A stretch of 64,000 nucleotides of DNA from JAASSS01 sp021767745 (lineage in GTDB: Bacteria > Pseudomonadota > Gammaproteobacteria > UBA5335), in NCBI GenBank assembly GCA_034189165.1, contig JAXHVN010000020.1, positions 30,296 through 94,295 of the forward strand. Direction: 5' to 3'. The position numbers were made by a program, and so were the translations under genes. Positions 15,762-27,126 of the stretch are shown here, piece by piece. Position 1 is the stretch's first letter, and each line of letters starts with the position of its first letter. The notes below the pieces were generated by a model. That model saw only the letters and a program-made list of their open reading frames with translations. It was not told where the DNA came from and ran no database searches.

Positions 15762-16821
15762 CGGCAGCCGGTAGCAGCATCGTGAAGCGGGTCTGACCGG
15801 GTTGCGACACGCATTCCAGCGTGCCGCCATGCCGGCTGATCAGATCGTGGGCGATGGCAAGGCCAAGGCCGCTGCCGTCGGCGCGGGTGGTAACCATGGG
15901 ATAGAAAATCTGCTCGATCCTCTCGGGGGGAATGCCCGGGCCGTTGTCGATGACGTCGGTCCGGATGGCGATGCGGTGGCGCTGCTGATTGAGGGTGACC
16001 TGCCGCTGGCTGCGGGTGCGCAGGACGATCTCCGCCGGCTCGCCGCGCGCGGCCTGCGGCGCCAACGCCTGCACGGCGTTGCGCATGACGTTCAGCAGCG
16101 CCTGGATCAGCTGATCCGGATCGGCCTGTACCGGCGGCAGGCTGGGGTCGTAGTCGCAGCGGATCGCGACCTCATCACCTACCTCCGCGGCCAACAGGCG
16201 CCGCACCCTGTCGGTCACCTCGTGGATGTTGGTGAGCCGCCGGGGCGTCATGCGATTGGGGCCGAGCAGTGCATCCACCAGCGCCTGCAGCCGGTCCGCC
16301 TCGCCCATGATGACCTGCGTGTAATCGCGCAGCGAAGGCTGGCTCAGCTGGGCATCCAGCAGTTGCGCGGCGCCACGCAGCCCGCCGAGCGGATTCTTGA
16401 TCTCGTGCGCCAGGCCTCGCACGATGGCGCGGGCCGCCTGCTGCTGCGCCAGCAGACTTTCCTCGCGCGAGATGCGCAGGTGCCGGTCGATCTGCACCAG
16501 CTCCACGACCAGCCCCGGTGCCATGCCCTCGATCCACACCGGTGAGACGATGCAGTCGATCACCACGGGATGCTCGCCGTCGGTGCGCAGTACCCGTTCG
16601 CGCTCGGTGTAGGGCGCACCGGTGTGCAGGGCATGGGCCAGCCGATCGGCAAGTTCGGTCCACTCCGGCAGGAGCCGGTCGAGCGGCCGGTGCAGACAGT
16701 GGTTGGCGCTCTTGCGCAGCAGGCTTTCCGCCGCCGAATTGACGTAGCGCACGCACAGCTCGTCGTCGAGGAAGACGACCGCCGTCACGAGCAGATCCAA
16801 CAGTTGCTCCGGACGCGGCAT
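15754..16821 (-). CDS. ntrB: Nitrogen regulation sensor kinase NtrB (GlnL)
   Basis: A 355-residue soluble histidine kinase without membrane segments. The PAS-like N-terminal domain (QLLDLLVTAVVFLDDELCVRYVNSAAESLL) is followed by the dimerisation/phospho-acceptor motif GLAHEIKNPLGGLRGAAQLL (His about 136), then the ATPase boxes NVMRNAVQAL, DNGPGIP and DGSGLGLAIAHDLI. It phosphorylates or dephosphorylates NtrC under control of PII protein. I chose the ATG at 16821 because AAGGA lies seven bases upstream. An alternative ATG at 16869 would lie at the predicted transcription start. Confidence 0.94.
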   Translation of the reverse strand: MPRPEQLLDLLVTAVVFLDDELCVRYVNSAAESLLRKSANHCLHRPLDRLLPEWTELADRLAHALHTGAPYTERERVLRTDGEHPVVIDCIVSPVWIEGMAPGLVVELVQIDRHLRISREESLLAQQQAARAIVRGLAHEIKNPLGGLRGAAQLLDAQLSQPSLRDYTQVIMGEADRLQALVDALLGPNRMTPRRLTNIHEVTDRVRRLLAAEVGDEVAIRCDYDPSLPPVQADPDQLIQALLNVMRNAVQALAPQAARGEPAEIVLRTRSQRQVTLNQQRHRIAIRTDVIDNGPGIPPERIEQIFYPMVTTRADGSGLGLAIAHDLISRHGGTLECVSQPGQTRFTMLLPAADE

Positions 16822-16880
16822 AGGCAATCCTTGTGAGATTGTCCCCGAATGATGGGCCGCCGCGTTCATGCGCGCGGCAT

Positions 16881-16896
16881 TGCAAAACTCGGGCCA
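16881..16896 (-). promoter_or_regulatory. Sigma-54-like promoter for ntrBC
   Basis: On the minus strand TGGCCCGAGTTTTGCA matches the sigma-54 consensus except C for A at one position of TGGCAC. The predicted start is near 16870, leaving a leader of about 50 bases to the ntrB ATG at 16821. Confidence 0.62.
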
Positions 16897-16966
16897 GAAA
16901 TCGGTCAGGAAACGATCGGAAAATGGCGCTGATCCCGGCCGCCGGCTGATAGCGACCGATACCCGC

Positions 16967-16983
16967 GGCACCACTATGGTGCA
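16967..16983. promoter_or_regulatory. NtrC-type operator upstream of ntrB
   Basis: GGCACC-ACTAT-GGTGCA matches TGCACC-N5-GGTGCA at 11 of 12 positions. It lies about 75 bases upstream of the sigma-54-like promoter, so autoregulation of ntrBC by NtrC is likely. Confidence 0.68.
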
Positions 16984-16986
16984 GCG

Positions 16987-17586
16987 TTATGGCGCGCGCG
17001 GGAAGGCGGGTGCGGAGACCGCCGGCGGATTCACGCCCGGCGGGTTCGGACCGGCGATGGCGGATCGCCGGCGCACGAAGAACGACACCGGCGGCGAGCC
17101 GATCAGACGGCGTCCCTCGGCATCGAGCACCTGCGCCGCGACGGTATGTGGCCCGGGCAGCACATCGGCGATCGTGGTGCCAGCGTTACGCGTCTCGGCG
17201 ACCGGCTCGCCATCCAGCACGATCGCGACCCGATGATCCGCACCGACCTGCAGCGCCGGTGACAGCTCGAAGGCCACCTCCACCACGGGCAGGGTCTGGA
17301 AGATGATCTCGCCCTCACTCGGCGCGGTGATCTCGAGCGCCTTGTAAGCCGATGCGCCCTCTGCCTCGTCTTCACCCTGCCGCGCCGCACTGCCCTGGGC
17401 CGCGCCCTGCGTCGGCGATGGCACACTCACCACCGCCGGCGATTTCAGCGGCATGGGCTCGGCACCGGCGGCCGGCGGCTCGTCACTGAAGTGCACGGTG
17501 CCCTGCTCATCCACCCAGCGATACACCTCGGCCGTGGCCGTGGCGGTAGGCAGCAGCGCGAGCGCGAGTAGGAGACGAGCGGTCAT
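16987..17586 (-). CDS. DUF4124-domain exported protein between glnA and ntrB
   Basis: A 199-residue protein with a signal peptide (MTARLLLALALLPTATATA) followed directly by the DUF4124 motif EVYRWVDEQGTVHFSDEPP. After a low-complexity linker (about 60-95) comes a beta-rich Ig-like domain (ITAPSEGEIIFQTLPVVEVAFEL, RVAIVLDGEPV, GPHTVAAQVLDAEGR). DUF4124 proteins are commonly found beside glnA and ntrBC in Gammaproteobacteria, but no activity is known. I infer a periplasmic location and no enzymatic role. Confidence 0.75.
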   Translation of the reverse strand: MTARLLLALALLPTATATAEVYRWVDEQGTVHFSDEPPAAGAEPMPLKSPAVVSVPSPTQGAAQGSAARQGEDEAEGASAYKALEITAPSEGEIIFQTLPVVEVAFELSPALQVGADHRVAIVLDGEPVAETRNAGTTIADVLPGPHTVAAQVLDAEGRRLIGSPPVSFFVRRRSAIAGPNPPGVNPPAVSAPAFPRAP

Positions 17587-17659
17587 GAATGCAGTATCGG
17601 CGCCGGGTGCGCCGGGCGCCCCGCCACCTGACGGACGGGGCGCGTGCGGCGAGGGTCGG

Positions 17660-19069
17660 TCAGACGCTGTAGTACATGTCGAACTCGACCGGGTGGGTCG
17701 TCATGCGCAGACGCGTAACGTCTTCCATCTTGAGCGCGATGTAGGCATCGATCATGTCATCGGTGAACACGCCGCCGGCGGTCAGGAACTCCCGATCGGC
17801 GTCCAGGCCGTTCAGGGCCTGCTCCAGCGAGAAGGCGACCTGCGGGATCTGCTTTTCCTCTTCCGGCGGCAGATCGTAGAGATCCTTGTCCATGGCGTCG
17901 CCCGGATGGATCTTGTTCTTGATGCCGTCCAGACCGGCCATGAGCATCGCGGCGAAGGCCAGATACGGGTTGGCCGTCGAGTCCGGGAAGCGCACCTCGA
18001 TGCGGCGGGCCTTCGGGCTGGACACCCAGGGGATGCGCACCGATGCGCTGCGGTTGCGGGCCGAGTAGGCCAGCATCACCGGCGCCTCGAAGCCAGGCAC
18101 CAGGCGCTTGTAGCTGTTGGTGCTGGCGTTGGTGAAGGCGTTCACCGCGTGCGCGTGCTTGATCAGGCCGCCGATGTAGTACAGCGCCGTTTCCGACAGC
18201 CCGCCGTAGAGATCGCCGGCGAAGGTGTTCGACCCGTCCTTGGCGATCGACTGGTGCACATGCATGCCACTGCCGTTGTCGCCGACCAGCGGCTTCGGCA
18301 TGAAGGTGGCGGTCTTACCGTAGCCATGTGCCACGTTCATGATGACGTACTTGAGGTTCTGCACCTCGTCGGCCTTCTTCACCAGCGTGCGGAAGGCCAC
18401 GCCGATCTCGCACTGACCGGCGGTCGCCACCTCGTGGTGGTGCACCTCGACGTCCATGCCCATCTCTTCCAGCGCGATGCACATGGCGCCACGCATGTCG
18501 TGCAGCGCGTCCACCGGCGGCACCGGGAAATAGCCGCCCTTCACGCGCGGCCGATGGCCGAGGTTGCCATCCTCGTAGACCTTCTCGGTGTTCCAGGCCG
18601 ATTCTTCCGAGTCGATCTTGTAGAAGGCACCGGAGATGTCCGCGCCGAAGCGCACATCATCGAAGATGAAGAATTCGTTCTCCGGCCCGAAGTAGGCCGT
18701 GTCGCCGATGCCGGTGGAGGCCAGATAGGCCTCGGCCCGCTTGGCCACGGAACGGGGGTCGCGGTCATAGCCTTCCATGGTGGAGGGCTCGACCACATCG
18801 CACCGCAGGTGCAGGGTGACCTCCTCCATGAACGGGTCGAGCACCGCGGTGCTGGCGTCCGGCATCAGGATCATGTCCGACTCATTGATGCCCTTCCAGC
18901 CGGAGATGGAGGAGCCATCGAACATCTTGCCTTCCTCGAAGACGTCCTCCGACACCGTTTTGGCCGGCACCGTGACGTGCTGCTCCTTGCCGCGCGTATC
19001 GGTGAATCGGAAGTCCACGAACTGGACGTCCTTATCCTTCATCAGCTTCATCACGTCGCTAGCCGACAT
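17660..19069 (-). CDS. glnA: Glutamine synthetase, type I
   Basis: A 469-residue enzyme that condenses glutamate and ammonia with ATP, the entry point for ammonia under nitrogen limitation. Visible motifs are DGSSISGWKGINESDM near residue 50, FGPENEFFIFDD (metal ligands), NVAHGYGKTATFMPKPL with GSGMHVHQS (ATP/ammonia site), and RNRSASVRIPW. The adenylylation loop near the C-terminus reads KDLYDLPPEE, with the modifiable Tyr, so control by GlnE is expected. GGAGGA precedes the ATG. Upstream lie a sigma-54 promoter and two NtrC-type sites. Confidence 0.97.
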   Translation of the reverse strand: MSASDVMKLMKDKDVQFVDFRFTDTRGKEQHVTVPAKTVSEDVFEEGKMFDGSSISGWKGINESDMILMPDASTAVLDPFMEEVTLHLRCDVVEPSTMEGYDRDPRSVAKRAEAYLASTGIGDTAYFGPENEFFIFDDVRFGADISGAFYKIDSEESAWNTEKVYEDGNLGHRPRVKGGYFPVPPVDALHDMRGAMCIALEEMGMDVEVHHHEVATAGQCEIGVAFRTLVKKADEVQNLKYVIMNVAHGYGKTATFMPKPLVGDNGSGMHVHQSIAKDGSNTFAGDLYGGLSETALYYIGGLIKHAHAVNAFTNASTNSYKRLVPGFEAPVMLAYSARNRSASVRIPWVSSPKARRIEVRFPDSTANPYLAFAAMLMAGLDGIKNKIHPGDAMDKDLYDLPPEEEKQIPQVAFSLEQALNGLDADREFLTAGGVFTDDMIDAYIALKMEDVTRLRMTTHPVEFDMYYSV

Positions 19070-19136
19070 CGAATTCCTCCAAAGCTATGGGCATGACGGG
19101 ACCGGCGCCCGTCCAGGGCGCAGTGCGACACCACGT

Positions 19137-19152
19137 TGCAGGTAGCGTGCCA
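19137..19152 (-). promoter_or_regulatory. Sigma-54 promoter of glnA
   Basis: On the minus strand TGGCACGCTACCTGCA carries an intact -24 TGGCACG and a -12 CTGCA (consensus TTGCA) at the correct spacing. The start would be near 19126, about 57 bases before the glnA ATG. Confidence 0.7.
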
Positions 19153-19215
19153 TGGGCAGCATCACGAAATCGCCGCAGCGAATTGCGCCGGACTGCTGCG
19201 GCCGCACTCATGCGG

Positions 19216-19260
19216 TGCACCCTGTCGGGTTGCGTGCAATGATTGCACTGTTTCGGTGCG
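19216..19260. promoter_or_regulatory. Two NtrC-type sites upstream of glnA
   Basis: The better site, TGCACT-GTTTC-GGTGCG (19244-19260), has the dyad spacing of NtrC operators. A weaker one begins TGCACC at 19216 and ends in a degenerate right half. They are 65-110 bases upstream of the sigma-54 promoter, as in enterobacterial glnA enhancers. Confidence 0.62.
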
Positions 19261-19323
19261 TCGGCGCAACCGGCGGGCGCATTGGTATACTCGCCGGCCT
19301 GCCCGGACCGACGATTGCGCCTC

Positions 19324-20247
19324 ATGAACCCGCCGACGCCCGCGACGTTCCAGGATCTCATCCTGCGCCTGCAGCAGTTCTGGGCCGAGCGGGGCTGCGT
19401 GATCGCCCAGCCGCTGGACATGCAGGTCGGCGCCGGCACCTTCCACCCCGCCACCTTCCTGCGGGCCATCGGGCCCGAGCCCTGGCATGTGGCCTATGTG
19501 CAACCGTCGCGCCGGCCGACCGACGGTCGCTACGGGGACAATCCCAACCGGTTGCAGCACTACTACCAGTTCCAGGTGCTGCTGAAGCCCTCACCGCTCG
19601 ATATTCAGGCCCGCTACGTGGATTCGCTGCGCGCACTGGGCCTGGATCCGCTCACCGACGACATCCGCTTCGTCGAGGACAACTGGGAATCGCCCACCCT
19701 CGGTGCCTGGGGCCTTGGCTGGGAGGTGTGGCTGAACGGCATGGAAGTCACCCAGTTCACCTATTTCCAGCAGGTCGGCGGTCTCGACTGCCGGCCGGTC
19801 GCCGGGGAGATCACCTACGGGCTGGAGCGGCTGGCGATGTACCTGCAGGACGTGCAGAGCGTCTACGATCTCGTCTGGGCCCACACCCCGACCGGGCCGG
19901 TGCGCTACGGCGACATCTTCCACCAGAACGAGGTGGAGATGTCGCAGTACAACTTCGAGCAGGCGACGGTCGCCGATCTGCTGCAGGCCTTCGATCACTG
20001 CGAACGCGAGTGCGAGGCCCTGCTGGCCGCCGATCTGCCGCTGCCGGCCTATGAACAGGTGATCGAGGCCTCGCACCGGTTCAACCTGCTCGATGCGCGG
20101 CAGGCGATCTCGGTCACCGAACGGCAGCGCTACATCCTGCGCGTGCGCGGCATGGCGCGCGGCGTGGCCGAGGCGTACCTGGCCAGTCGCGAACGCCTCG
20201 GTTTCCCGCTGCTGGCGCCGGCACAACCGGGAGCCCCGCATGACTGA
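19324..20247 (+). CDS. glyQ: Glycine-tRNA ligase alpha subunit
   Basis: A 307-residue catalytic subunit of the bacterial heterotetrameric glycyl-tRNA synthetase. It begins with TFQDLILRLQQFWAERGCVIAQPLDMQVGAGTFHPATFLRA, then PSRRPTDGRYGDNPNRLQHYYQFQV and FVEDNWESPTLGAWGLGWEVWLNGMEVTQFTYFQQVGG, all highly conserved. It activates glycine in the cytoplasm. The ATG at 19324 is preceded by a good -10-like TATACT at 19286 without a clear -35. The stop overlaps the glyS start by eight bases, so alpha and beta are translationally coupled. Confidence 0.97.
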   Translation: MNPPTPATFQDLILRLQQFWAERGCVIAQPLDMQVGAGTFHPATFLRAIGPEPWHVAYVQPSRRPTDGRYGDNPNRLQHYYQFQVLLKPSPLDIQARYVDSLRALGLDPLTDDIRFVEDNWESPTLGAWGLGWEVWLNGMEVTQFTYFQQVGGLDCRPVAGEITYGLERLAMYLQDVQSVYDLVWAHTPTGPVRYGDIFHQNEVEMSQYNFEQATVADLLQAFDHCERECEALLAADLPLPAYEQVIEASHRFNLLDARQAISVTERQRYILRVRGMARGVAEAYLASRERLGFPLLAPAQPGAPHD

Positions 20248-22309
20248 GCAGGCCGACCTACTGCTGGAAATCGGGACCGAGGAACTGCCGCCGAAGGCGC
20301 TGCGCGGCCTGCGCGATGCGCTGGCCGAGAACCTCGAGGCGGCACTGGCGAGGCTGGGCGTACAGGCCCGCGCGGTCGAGCGTTTCGCCACGCCGCGCCG
20401 GCTGGCCGTCCGGCTGCGCGGGTTGCCGACGGTAGAGCCGGGCGGCGAGACCTTGAAGCGCGGCCCGGCACTGGCTGCGGCCTTCGATGCGGCGGGCGCA
20501 CCGACGCGAGCCCTGCAGGGCTTCGCTCGCTCGGTGGGCGCCAGGCCCGACGAGCTGGAGCGGCTGGAAACCGACAAGGGCACCTGGCTCGCCTACCGTG
20601 CGCGCACGGGCGGACGGCCACTCGGACCGTTGCTGGTGACCTGTGCCGCCGAGGCGCTGGCGCAGCTGCCGATTCCCCGCCCCATGCGCTGGGGCACCGG
20701 CGAGGCCGCCTTCGTGCGCCCGGTGCACTGGGCTCTCATGCGCTTCGGCGAGCAGATGCTCGAGGGCGAGTTACTGGGCGTACCGATCGGGCCGAGCAGC
20801 CACGGACACCGCTTCCATCATCCCGAGCCGATCACCATCGAGACGCCGGCGGCATACGAGGCGTGCCTGCGCGCCGCCCGGGTGGAGCCGGATCTGGACC
20901 GGCGCGAGGCGCAGATCCAGACGCAGGTCGAGCGCGCCGCCGCCGACTGCGGCGGACGGCCGGTGAGTTCACCGGCGCTGGTGGCGGAAGTCGCCGCGCT
21001 GGTGGAATGGCCGGTGCCGGTCACCGGCAGCTTCGACCACCGCTATCTGGAGCTGCCCGAGGCTGTGCTGATCGCCACGTTGCAGGGCCATCAGCGCTAT
21101 TTTCCGGTGCGCGGCGAGGGCGGCGGCCTGCTGGCCCACTTCGTCACCTTCAGCAACATCGAGAGCCGCGAGCCGGCGCGCGTGCAGGCCGGCAACGAGC
21201 GCGTGATCCGCCCGCGGCTGGCGGACGCGGAATTCTTCTACCGCCAGGATCTGAAGACGCCGCTGGCGCAGCTGCGGTCGCGGCTGGCGGAGGTGGTCTT
21301 CCAACGCCGGCTCGGCTCGCTGGCGGACAAGAGTGGACGCGTGCAGCGTCTGGCCAGCCTGTTGGCCCCGGCGGTGGGTGCCGAGACCGCGGCTGCCAGT
21401 CGCGCCGCCGAGCTGGCGAAGGCCGATCTGCTTACGGCCATGGTCGGTGAATTTCCGGAGCTGCAGGGCGTCATGGGTTGTGCCTATGCCCTGGCCCAGG
21501 GTGAACCGCCGCCGGTGGCGCACGCGCTGCGCGAGCAGTACCTGCCGCAGCAGGCGGGCGATCCGATACCGGCCAGCGCCGCCGGGCGGGCGCTGGCGCT
21601 GGCGGAGCGGCTCGATACCCTGGCCGGCATCTTCGCGATCGATGCGCGTCCGAGTGGCGACAAGGATCCCTTCGCCCTGCGGCGGGCGGCGCTGGGCATC
21701 GTGCGCATCTGCGTGGAGGCCGAGCTCGACCTCGACCTGCCGGCGCTGCTGCGGGAAGCCGTGGCGCTGCAGCCGGTTACGACCGGGGATACGCTCGAAG
21801 CCACGCTGTATGAGTTCGTGGTCGAGCGGGCGCGCAGCTATCTCGCCGAACGCGGCCATGCCGGCACCGCGATCGACGCAGCGATCGCGCAGCAGCCGGC
21901 ATCGCTGCTCGACCTGGAGCGGCGCGTGCGGGCGGCCGAGGGTTTTCTCGCCACGGCCGAGTGGGACGCGCTCGCCAGCGCCCACAAGCGCAGCCGCAAC
22001 ATCCTGCGCAAGTCACCGGCGCCAGCAGGACATGAGCTCTCGCCAACGCTGCTGCTCGAACCGGCCGAGCGCACGCTCTACGCCCGGCTCGAACAGCTGC
22101 AGCCGCGCCTGGCGGAACATCTGGAGCGGCACGAGTATCCGCAGGCGCTGCAGGTCCTGGCGCAGCTGCGCGGTCCGGTGGATGCCTTTTTCGACGAGGT
22201 AATGGTGCTGGCGGAGGATCCGGCGCTGCGGGCGAACCGGTTGCAGTTGCTCGGCCGGTTGCAGACGCTGCTTGGCAGCGTCGTCGACCTCGGCAGGCTG
22301 CAGGGTTGA
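20240..22309 (+). CDS. glyS: Glycine-tRNA ligase beta subunit
   Basis: The 689-residue tRNA-binding partner of GlyQ. The N-terminus DLLLEIGTEELPPKALRGL is diagnostic, followed by FATPRRLAVRLRGL, RPMRWG, FVRPVHWALMRFGEQMLEGELLGV and GHRFHHPEPI. The middle part keeps RLADAEFFYRQDLKTPL. The C-terminal part (FFDEVMVLAEDPALRANRLQLLGRL) is the anticodon-binding-like helical domain. Length is normal. The ATG lies within the end of glyQ; the stop overlaps the TTG start of gmhB, so the genes are packed in one operon. Confidence 0.96.
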   Translation: MTEQADLLLEIGTEELPPKALRGLRDALAENLEAALARLGVQARAVERFATPRRLAVRLRGLPTVEPGGETLKRGPALAAAFDAAGAPTRALQGFARSVGARPDELERLETDKGTWLAYRARTGGRPLGPLLVTCAAEALAQLPIPRPMRWGTGEAAFVRPVHWALMRFGEQMLEGELLGVPIGPSSHGHRFHHPEPITIETPAAYEACLRAARVEPDLDRREAQIQTQVERAAADCGGRPVSSPALVAEVAALVEWPVPVTGSFDHRYLELPEAVLIATLQGHQRYFPVRGEGGGLLAHFVTFSNIESREPARVQAGNERVIRPRLADAEFFYRQDLKTPLAQLRSRLAEVVFQRRLGSLADKSGRVQRLASLLAPAVGAETAAASRAAELAKADLLTAMVGEFPELQGVMGCAYALAQGEPPPVAHALREQYLPQQAGDPIPASAAGRALALAERLDTLAGIFAIDARPSGDKDPFALRRAALGIVRICVEAELDLDLPALLREAVALQPVTTGDTLEATLYEFVVERARSYLAERGHAGTAIDAAIAQQPASLLDLERRVRAAEGFLATAEWDALASAHKRSRNILRKSPAPAGHELSPTLLLEPAERTLYARLEQLQPRLAEHLERHEYPQALQVLAQLRGPVDAFFDEVMVLAEDPALRANRLQLLGRLQTLLGSVVDLGRLQG

Positions 22310-22866
22310 GCGCCGACGCCACGCCGCTGGTCATCCTGGATCGGGACGGGGTGATCAACGTGGATCGCGTCGACTACGTCCGACGCCTGGAGGAGTGGCA
22401 GCCCCTGCCGGGCAGCCTGGAGGCGATCGCACAGCTCTCGCGCGCCGGCATCACGGTCGCCGTCGCGACCAACCAGTCGGGCATCGGCCGCGGCGTATAC
22501 GAGCTGAGTTCGCTGCAGCAGATCCACGAGCTGCTGCAGCGGCAGGTCGAGGCGCTCGGTGGGCGGATCGCACACATCGCTTTTTGCCCGCACGCGCCGG
22601 AACACGGTTGCAGCTGCCGCAAGCCGGCGCCGGGCATGCTCGAGGAAATCAGCCGGCAGCTGGGCCTGCCGCTGCGACAGGTGCCCTACGTCGGCGATGC
22701 GCTGCGGGATCTGCAGGCGGCCCGCGCCGCCGGCGCCCAGCCGGTGCTGGTGCGCACCGGCAAGGGCGCCACGACCGAGACCGAGCTACCGGCAGCGTGG
22801 GGCGTGCCGGTGCATGCCGATCTGGCCGCCTTCGTCGCCAGCCATCTCCGGCGCCTCGGCTCGTGA
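22306..22866 (+). CDS. gmhB: D-glycero-beta-D-manno-heptose-1,7-bisphosphate 7-phosphatase
   Basis: A 186-residue HAD-superfamily phosphatase of ADP-heptose synthesis for lipopolysaccharide. HAD motif I is ILDRDGVIN with the two Asp, followed by VDYVRRLEEWQPLPGSLEAIA. Motif II is VATNQSGIGRG. The zinc loop CPHAPEHGCSCRKPAPGML has the spaced Cys and His typical of GmhB, and YVGDALRDLQAARAAGAQPVLVRTGKG is motif IV. A TTG start overlaps the glyS stop. plsC follows with overlapping start. Confidence 0.93.
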   Translation: MSADATPLVILDRDGVINVDRVDYVRRLEEWQPLPGSLEAIAQLSRAGITVAVATNQSGIGRGVYELSSLQQIHELLQRQVEALGGRIAHIAFCPHAPEHGCSCRKPAPGMLEEISRQLGLPLRQVPYVGDALRDLQAARAAGAQPVLVRTGKGATTETELPAAWGVPVHADLAAFVASHLRRLGS

Positions 22867-23591
22867 TGATCGCTATCGCCTATCTGCGCTCGACGCTCTA
22901 CTACGTGCTGCTGATCGCGAGCGTGCTGCTGTACGCGCCGATCATGTTCGCCACGGCGCCGTTCGGCTATGACTGGCACTGGCGCGCCGCGTACGGCTGG
23001 CTGTGGCTGCACCAGCAGCTGGTGCGCCATGTCTGTGGCCTCAAGGTCGAGGTGCACGGCCGGGAGCATCTGCCGAGCGAGCCGGCGGTGTTGCTGATCA
23101 AGCATCAATCGATGCTGGAGACCTTGACCACGCAGCTGATCTTTCCGCGTCAGACCTGGGTACTGAAGCAGGAGCTGCTGCGTGTGCCGCTGTTCGGCTG
23201 GGCGCTGGCGATGCTCAAGCCGGTACACATCGATCGGGGTTCGGCCGCCCAGGCGTTGAAGTCCGTGCTGCGCCAAGGCGCGGCGCGGCTGCAGGAAGGA
23301 CTCTGGCTGGTGATCTTCCCGGAGGGCACGCGCGTGCTGCCCGGTCAGACGGGCAACTGGGCCAAGGGCGGCGCGCTGCTGGCCAAGCGCGCCGGCGCGC
23401 CCGTGGTACCGGTGGCGCACAACGCAGGGACGTTCTGGCTGCGCCGGCGCTTGCTGATCCGCCCGGGCGTCTGGCAGCTGCACATCGGGCCGCCGATCCC
23501 GACGGGCGGCGCCAGCGTGGAAGCCGTCAACGAGCAAGCCCGGGCGTGGATCGAAGCCCGCATGGCCGAGCTGGAAGGCCGCCGCACCTGA
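22866..23591 (+). CDS. plsC: 1-acyl-sn-glycerol-3-phosphate acyltransferase
   Basis: A 241-residue membrane acyltransferase that makes phosphatidic acid. One N-terminal transmembrane helix (YYVLLIASVLLYAPIMFATAPFGY) precedes the acyltransferase motifs: block I KHQSMLETL (KHQSxxxT, a known variant of HxxxxD), block II LFGWALAMLKPVHIDRG, block III LWLVIFPEGTRV and block IV APVVPVAHNAG. In block I the usual Asp is replaced by Glu (KHQSMLE), which occurs in this subfamily. It is the last gene of the glyQS-gmhB-plsC run and ends 28 bases from the convergent gyrB. Confidence 0.88.
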   Translation: MIAIAYLRSTLYYVLLIASVLLYAPIMFATAPFGYDWHWRAAYGWLWLHQQLVRHVCGLKVEVHGREHLPSEPAVLLIKHQSMLETLTTQLIFPRQTWVLKQELLRVPLFGWALAMLKPVHIDRGSAAQALKSVLRQGAARLQEGLWLVIFPEGTRVLPGQTGNWAKGGALLAKRAGAPVVPVAHNAGTFWLRRRLLIRPGVWQLHIGPPIPTGGASVEAVNEQARAWIEARMAELEGRRT

Positions 23592-23618
23592 CGGCAGGCA
23601 CGGCGACGAGGCGGGCGG

Positions 23619-26018
<2,400 letters not shown>

Positions 26019-26043
26019 CGAGGTTTCCGCAGTAAAAACAGTA

Positions 26044-27126
26044 TTATAGCATGGCCTTGATGCCGCTCCTGCCGATCTCGAAGCAGCGCGCGGGCCCAGC
26101 ATCGACCAGCCCGGGCGCGAGCGCCGTCCAGAACTGCTGCACCGGCATCTCCCGCAGCAGCCCGGCGAGTTTCGCCCGGCGCTCGGCATCGAGCTCCGCC
26201 GGCAGATCGTCGACCAGCAGCACCGGATCACGGCCGGCAGCGGCAATCACCTGCGCCTGCGCCAGAACCAGTGCGGCGGCCACCAGCTTCTGCTCCCCGC
26301 CCGAGAGCACCTCGGCCACCGGCTGATTGCCGGCCAGCGGGCGCAGGTCGGCGCGGTGCGGTCCGGCGCCGGTGAGCCCCGCCTGCCGATCCCGCTCCAG
26401 CCGCGCAGCCAGGACTTCGGCGAATTCCTGCTCGGCCGGCCAGCCGGACTGGTAGCGCAGCCGGATGTCCTCGCGGCCCAGGAGCCGGTCGAGCAGAGGC
26501 GCCATCGCGCTCTGCAACGCCCTCGCAAAGCCCTCACGCCACCCATGGATCGCGCCGGCGGCGGCGGCCAGCGGCACGTCCAGGCTGCGGATCACGCTGG
26601 CCGGTTCGCGCCGGCGCAAGGCGGCATTGCGCTGGCGCAGCGCCAGCATATAGCGGCGCCAGGCCTCGACCTGCGTCGGCGCCGCATGGAACAGGCTCCA
26701 ATCCAGCAGGCGGCGGCGCAGCCGCGGGCTGCCCGCCACCAGTTCGCGCGCCGCCGGATCGATCAGCAGCACGGGTAGGTGTTGTGCCAACACGCTCAGC
26801 CGGCGGACCGGCTCGCGATCGATGCGCACCTGCAAGCCTTCGTCGGCGGCGAAGGCAAGTACCAGGGGCACCTCGCGCGGGGAACTGCTCACGCCGCTCA
26901 ACGTGGCCTGCAGGCGCAGCGCGTGCTGATTGTGACGGATCAGCATCTCGCGACGACGGGTGCGAAACGACTGCGCCCGTGACAGGAAGAACAGGCTCTC
27001 CAGCAGGCTGGTCTTGCCGGCGCCGTTCGGGCCGAGCAGCAGGTTGACGCCGGCGCCGGGTTCGATGCTCACCTGCTCGAAGCAGCGAAAGTTCGCCAGC
27101 GTCAGCCGGCGAAGACGGGCACTCAC
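26044..27126 (-). CDS. recF: DNA replication and repair protein RecF
   Basis: A 360-residue SMC-like ATPase that helps load RecA at single-strand gaps with RecO and RecR. It has LRRLTLANFRCFEQVSIEP, Walker A LLGPNGAGKTSLLE, FFLSRAQSFRTRR, the signature VLSGGEQKLVAAALVLAQ and Walker B PVLLVDDLPAELD. A GTG start overlaps the dnaN stop by four bases (GTGA), so it is translationally coupled to dnaN. Confidence 0.95.
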   Translation of the reverse strand: MSARLRRLTLANFRCFEQVSIEPGAGVNLLLGPNGAGKTSLLESLFFLSRAQSFRTRRREMLIRHNQHALRLQATLSGVSSSPREVPLVLAFAADEGLQVRIDREPVRRLSVLAQHLPVLLIDPAARELVAGSPRLRRRLLDWSLFHAAPTQVEAWRRYMLALRQRNAALRRREPASVIRSLDVPLAAAAGAIHGWREGFARALQSAMAPLLDRLLGREDIRLRYQSGWPAEQEFAEVLAARLERDRQAGLTGAGPHRADLRPLAGNQPVAEVLSGGEQKLVAAALVLAQAQVIAAAGRDPVLLVDDLPAELDAERRAKLAGLLREMPVQQFWTALAPGLVDAGPARCFEIGRSGIKAML

